A stretch of DNA of 64,000 nt, taken from NCBI GenBank assembly GCA_009733575.1, contig ML769614.1, positions 1 to 64,000 of the forward strand, given 5' to 3'. The translations under genes and the position numbers were made by a program. This DNA is from Gymnopus androsaceus JB14. Taxonomy: Eukaryota; Basidiomycota; Agaricomycetes; Agaricales; Omphalotaceae. A model generated the notes under the pieces. It did not search any database, was not told the origin of the DNA, and worked only from the letters and a program-made list of their open reading frames with translations. The first letter of the stretch is position 1; every line of letters starts with the position of its first letter. This document shows positions 60,901-64,000 of this stretch, piece by piece.

Positions 60901-62171
60901 TCTGCGCACAATACAAGCTATTGCTTGGGGACCACCACCATCCCGATACATTGAGTGCAATGAACAACCTTGCTAGCACATATCTTAAGCAAATGAGGGT
61001 GGATGCAGCGCAGCAGCTTTTAGAAAAAGTTGTTGCAAAGCGCAAGGAGGTACTTGGTGAGCACCATCCGGATACATTGGATTCAATGAACAACCTTGCC
61101 AGTATATATCAACTGCAAGGAAAGCTGGATGTAGCTCACCAGTTGCGAGAGCAAGTGCTTGCACAGCGCAAGGAAGTAGCTGAAGAGCAGCATCCTGATA
61201 CCTTAACTTCAATGAACAACCTTGCTGCTACATATTTTGAGCAAGGAAATCTGGATGCAGCTTATAGCCTGCTAGAGAAGGTTGTTGCATTGCGCAAAGT
61301 GGCCATTGGAGAGCATCATCCTTATACCTTGGGTTCAATGAATAACCTTGCTATTGTATATCGTGATCAAGGGAAGCTGGAAGCTGCTCAGCAGCTTCTA
61401 GAGCAAGTTCTTGCACAACGCAAGGAAGTGCTTGGAGAACAGCATCCTGACACATTGACTTCATCTCACTACCTTGCTATTACATATATGTCACAAGGAA
61501 AGCTGGATGCTGCTCTACATCTTCAAGAGGAAGTTGTTGCCAAGCGCAAGGGAGTGCTTGGAGAGCAGCATCCTGATACATTGACTTCGTCGAATGTCCT
61601 TGCTCTTGTGTATCAGAATCAGGGAAAGCTTGATGCCACCCAGCAGCTCCAAGAGCAAGTCCTGGCACAGTGCAAGGAAGCACTTGGGGAGCACCATTCT
61701 CTTACACTCGCTCTAATCCACAACCTTGGTATTACATATCGTACACAAGGGAAGCTGGATGTTGCTCAGCAGCTTCTAGAGCAAGTCATTGTGAAGCGCA
61801 AGAAGGTCCTTGGAAAGCAACATCCTCATACATTGAAATCAATGACAAATCTTGCTCAAACATATCATCAGCAAGGCAAAGTAGATGCAGCTCACCAGCT
61901 TCAGCAAGAAATTGAAAATATCAACTTGCTTCAAAAAAGTTTATGCAGTTCAGTACCTGTCCATAAACTCCAAATGCCTAGTACTCAAACCTGTTACAAT
62001 ACACTCTCTTATCTGCTTTTTGCCCTTATCATTTTCTTTGTTGTTTTTCTTATGTTTTACCTTACTTATCAGGGCATATGGTACTATGAAATCACACTAC
62101 AAGGATATTTCATATCCTCAGCTGCTTGCATCATGCTAGCATATTGCATTTACCATTACCATGGAAATTAG
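57993..62171 (+). CDS. NOD-like receptor: NB-ARC, 15 TPRs, C-terminal membrane segments
   Basis: Five exons: 57993-58003, 58060-58172, 58233-58422, 58487-58867 and 58919-62171. The coding total of 3948 nt closes exactly (1315 aa). The N-terminus reads MGSSHQMLPYASNFQIYNSV, like the short ASNFQI-type N-terminal motif of Agaricomycete NLRs, then YFVGRED. The NB-ARC/P-loop has Walker A NGGTGKTQ (about residue 214), kinase-2 WLCIFDNADD (about 277), VIVTSR, and a GLPL-like GCHALAISTAGAY (about 361). Residues about 598-1229 are fifteen 42-aa kinesin-light-chain-type TPRs. The C-terminus has two hydrophobic segments (LLFALIIFFVVFLMFYL; SSAACIMLAYCIY). Fungal NLRs are candidate non-self sensors; the ligand and effector output here are unknown. 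All frames are clean. Confidence 0.92.
60016..61910 (+). repeat. 126-bp coding tandem repeat, 15 units
   Basis: Each unit encodes a TPR with consensus HPDTLTSMNNLA, then QGKLDAAQQLQEQVL and RKEVLGE. Units are highly alike at the DNA level (recurrent CATCCTGATACATTGA and GGAAAGCTGGATGCAGCTCA). Confidence 0.9.
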
Positions 62172-62537
62172 GTATCCTGCCAATCTCACCTTCAAAATCT
62201 TGACTATTTCCCTTTCTATTATGTATTCATTTTTACTTTTGGTTTCTCTGTTATGAGATATCAGATTGATGGTTTGCTTCAGCTGCTTCACTCCACTTTG
62301 GGGATATGCTTCTGCTATGCTATCCCTGTTTCATGTATTGCATACTTGTAGTACTATATACACTGCCTAGATACAACCTGAATGTCAAATTTTTGTGCCC
62401 CCATCCATCCTGCCCACTGGTTCCCTCCTCTGATGAGGTGTATCCACTGGCTGGACTGAGCCTGCTCATTTCCCAATATCTGTCTCATGAGTATCACCAT
62501 CATAACATTAATGAAAATTCTTCATAACAAGCACTAT
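62172..62537. other. NLR 3' flank, nothing recognisable
   Basis: AT-rich and pyrimidine-rich 3' region of the NLR, ending at the start of the right GNAT duplicon. Confidence 0.5.
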
Positions 62538-63222
62538 ATGTTCGAGTCCGACGAAGCACCGACAGCGAGAACATTCCAGGAACGTACACATTCTGTGGAA
62601 TGATTCCTCCGTGCAAAAGACGCTGACTATCGATTTCGTCGTGCCCGCAGACGCAATGCCTACTAGGGGGCCCTGAACCACCTCTTACAGCCCATTATAA
62701 GCAGATAATGAGTTTATTGGCTACACGACATGGTCCATGGATTCCCAGAAGAATCGGGATGCTAGGTTCGGGATTGCTTTGAAAGCTTTCAAGTTACCAA
62801 AGTTTTGGCGTAAAGGATACGCAAGAGAGGCTCTCTCCTTCCTCGTGGAGTATGAAAGGGTCTTTCCTTGTGGAGTATGGTTTCCGTCTGCTTGCTTTCC
62901 ATATAGTGTCTTTGGAAGTTTTTGGAAATAATAAAGATGCGGTAGAGCTGTACAAGAAGATGCGCGCATCGTTCAGTGACTATCGAATGACCAAGTAGTA
63001 TATCCTCTATGAGACTGATTGAAGCACTGTTTATTTATTTAAAGCGGATTTGTCACAGAGCAGAGGAAGGCTATCTGGCTGGATGGAAAATGGCTGGATG
63101 TGTCGAGATGCCGATTTTGGAGGAAGAATGGACGGTTTTGGAGCGGAAACTTGAAGATACGACTAGGAGTCCGAGCAACGATGTTTCTGGCAGCCAAGTC
63201 GATGGGGCATTTTGTGTATTAT
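62538..63222 (+). pseudogene. GNAT acetyltransferase relic, right copy
   Basis: Better preserved than the left copy: DSQKNRDARFGIALKAFKLP, FWRKGYAREALSFLVEYE, a VSLEVFGNNKDAVELYKK segment in another frame near 62905-62960, and a tail with MPILEEEWTVLERKLED, stopping near 63222. A short internal duplication (GTGGAGTATG twice near 62846-62880) disrupts the acetyl-CoA-binding part. Known role of the family: N-acetylation of protein or small-molecule amines. Not functional here. Confidence 0.75.
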
Positions 63223-64000
63223 AGAGACGGGAATAGTGCTATACGATATTGTCGTTGGGATAAAATCTGAATCTATCGAAGCATGTAACTCGAGGGGCAC
63301 CATTGAGCACTGTTTGCGAAGGATTTAGCGGGATTGACGACGAATTTTTCAAAACCATTGTCGGAAAGAGAAATCTTGACTCTACCGGAGGAATATGCTG
63401 TATGACAAATTGCAAACAAATTGGGAGTCGTAGATGAGCGCTGGGACCCGCCCTGACCCGCGAACGCGTTTTCCCTTCTTTCACACACAATACCACCTCC
63501 GAAACCCGATATGCCTGTTTTTCATCCTTCCCATTAAACAATCAATCAAGCCAAAATCAAGCATGGTAAATCTCAAAGACGAATTGTTGTGGCTAATGTA
63601 GACTCGAGCCAGTCGCCGTAGTGGATGCAGCGACGTTTGATGATGAGTCGATCAAAGTGCCGCAAACGCCGGGCCGGGAAATCCCGTACCGGGGGTAGGT
63701 AGGTAGGGTCCGCCGTGAGGTCCGAAAATTTTTTTTTGACCAACCCTTAAATTGCCTTGAAATTGGCCTTACGAAGTGCCCACATGCCCACCTATGGATA
63801 AGATAAGCCGCCTTTGGCGACTTATCTCAGAATAGCGCATTAGCAGTCATGTGATCTAGGCATTCTGTCACTGGTATAAGCTAGGGGCACTCTAATGAGA
63901 GTTAAGTTAGGTATATGTATAAATTAAGTCAATGCTAGTAGAGAGGTTTGGCTGGGGCTTGGCCCGCGCTCCCGCCCGTGGACTCCGAGTGCTCGTAGCC
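63223..64000. other. Duplicon tail and unassigned repeat-like sequence
   Basis: 63223-63600 matches 57250-57600 in patches. From about 63650 to the window edge the sequence looks repeat-derived: a long A/T tract near 63727, a GATAAGCCGCC...GGCGACTTATC hairpin near 63799-63826 and a GC-rich end. No gene. Confidence 0.4.

Noticed and set aside
60854..61683. Minus-strand ORFs within the NLR
   Set aside because: They are periodic shadows of the TPR repeats.

Overview
The window is nuclear DNA from a filamentous basidiomycete, most likely an Agaricomycete. The evidence is many short (about 50-75 nt) GT-AG introns, genes packed on both strands, and families typical of that group: a BTB protein of the mushroom type, an F-box-like protein, a DUF6534-type seven-helix membrane protein, a UNC-50 homologue, calcineurin A, an Rsc7-type chromatin-remodelling subunit and a large NB-ARC/TPR NOD-like receptor. 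No species is assigned.

Layout. Positions 1-25800 are mainly ordinary genes: a partial acidic membrane protein, a MOV10/SDE3-type RNA helicase, an F-box-like protein, a BTB protein, a small four-helix membrane protein, a WW-domain protein, a UNC-50/Gmh1 homologue, an unrecognised membrane protein, a CPA2-type cation/proton antiporter, a beta-lactamase-like pseudogene and an intact monocarboxylate-type MFS transporter. Positions 25800-31000 are gene-poor: a degenerate minisatellite and a second MFS copy with its middle deleted. Positions 31067-38646 hold calcineurin A, the DUF6534 gene and a GH16 glucanase-like gene.

Positions 41000-51300 are a mobile-element nest. A decayed minus-strand LINE (gag-like ORF, endonuclease, reverse transcriptase, RNase H) ends in a poly-T run, which is its poly(A) tail. 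It is split by a plus-strand, LTR-bounded element with TG...CA ends and a 5-bp target duplication (TTCTC). The interior of that element is an almost unbroken series of short hairpins, some of them organised as a ~175-bp tandem array. This is the strangest feature of the window.

Positions 51777-52737 carry two further copies of the DUF6534 gene's 3' end, its flank and an adjacent tRNA-Gly gene. The tRNA is a relic in one copy, half present in the next and intact in the third. The Rsc7 homologue and a GST-like gene follow. Positions 57993-62171 hold an intact five-exon NOD-like receptor (about 1315 aa) with fifteen 42-residue TPRs and two C-terminal membrane segments. It is bracketed by two direct copies of a decayed GNAT acetyltransferase locus.

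Many otherwise conserved genes here need one or more single-base frame corrections, several of them in homopolymers, while the NLR, BTB, F-box and MFS genes read cleanly. Either the assembly has residual indels or several of these genes are recent pseudogenes. All exon structures were inferred by eye from splice consensus, frame and family resemblance, not from transcripts.
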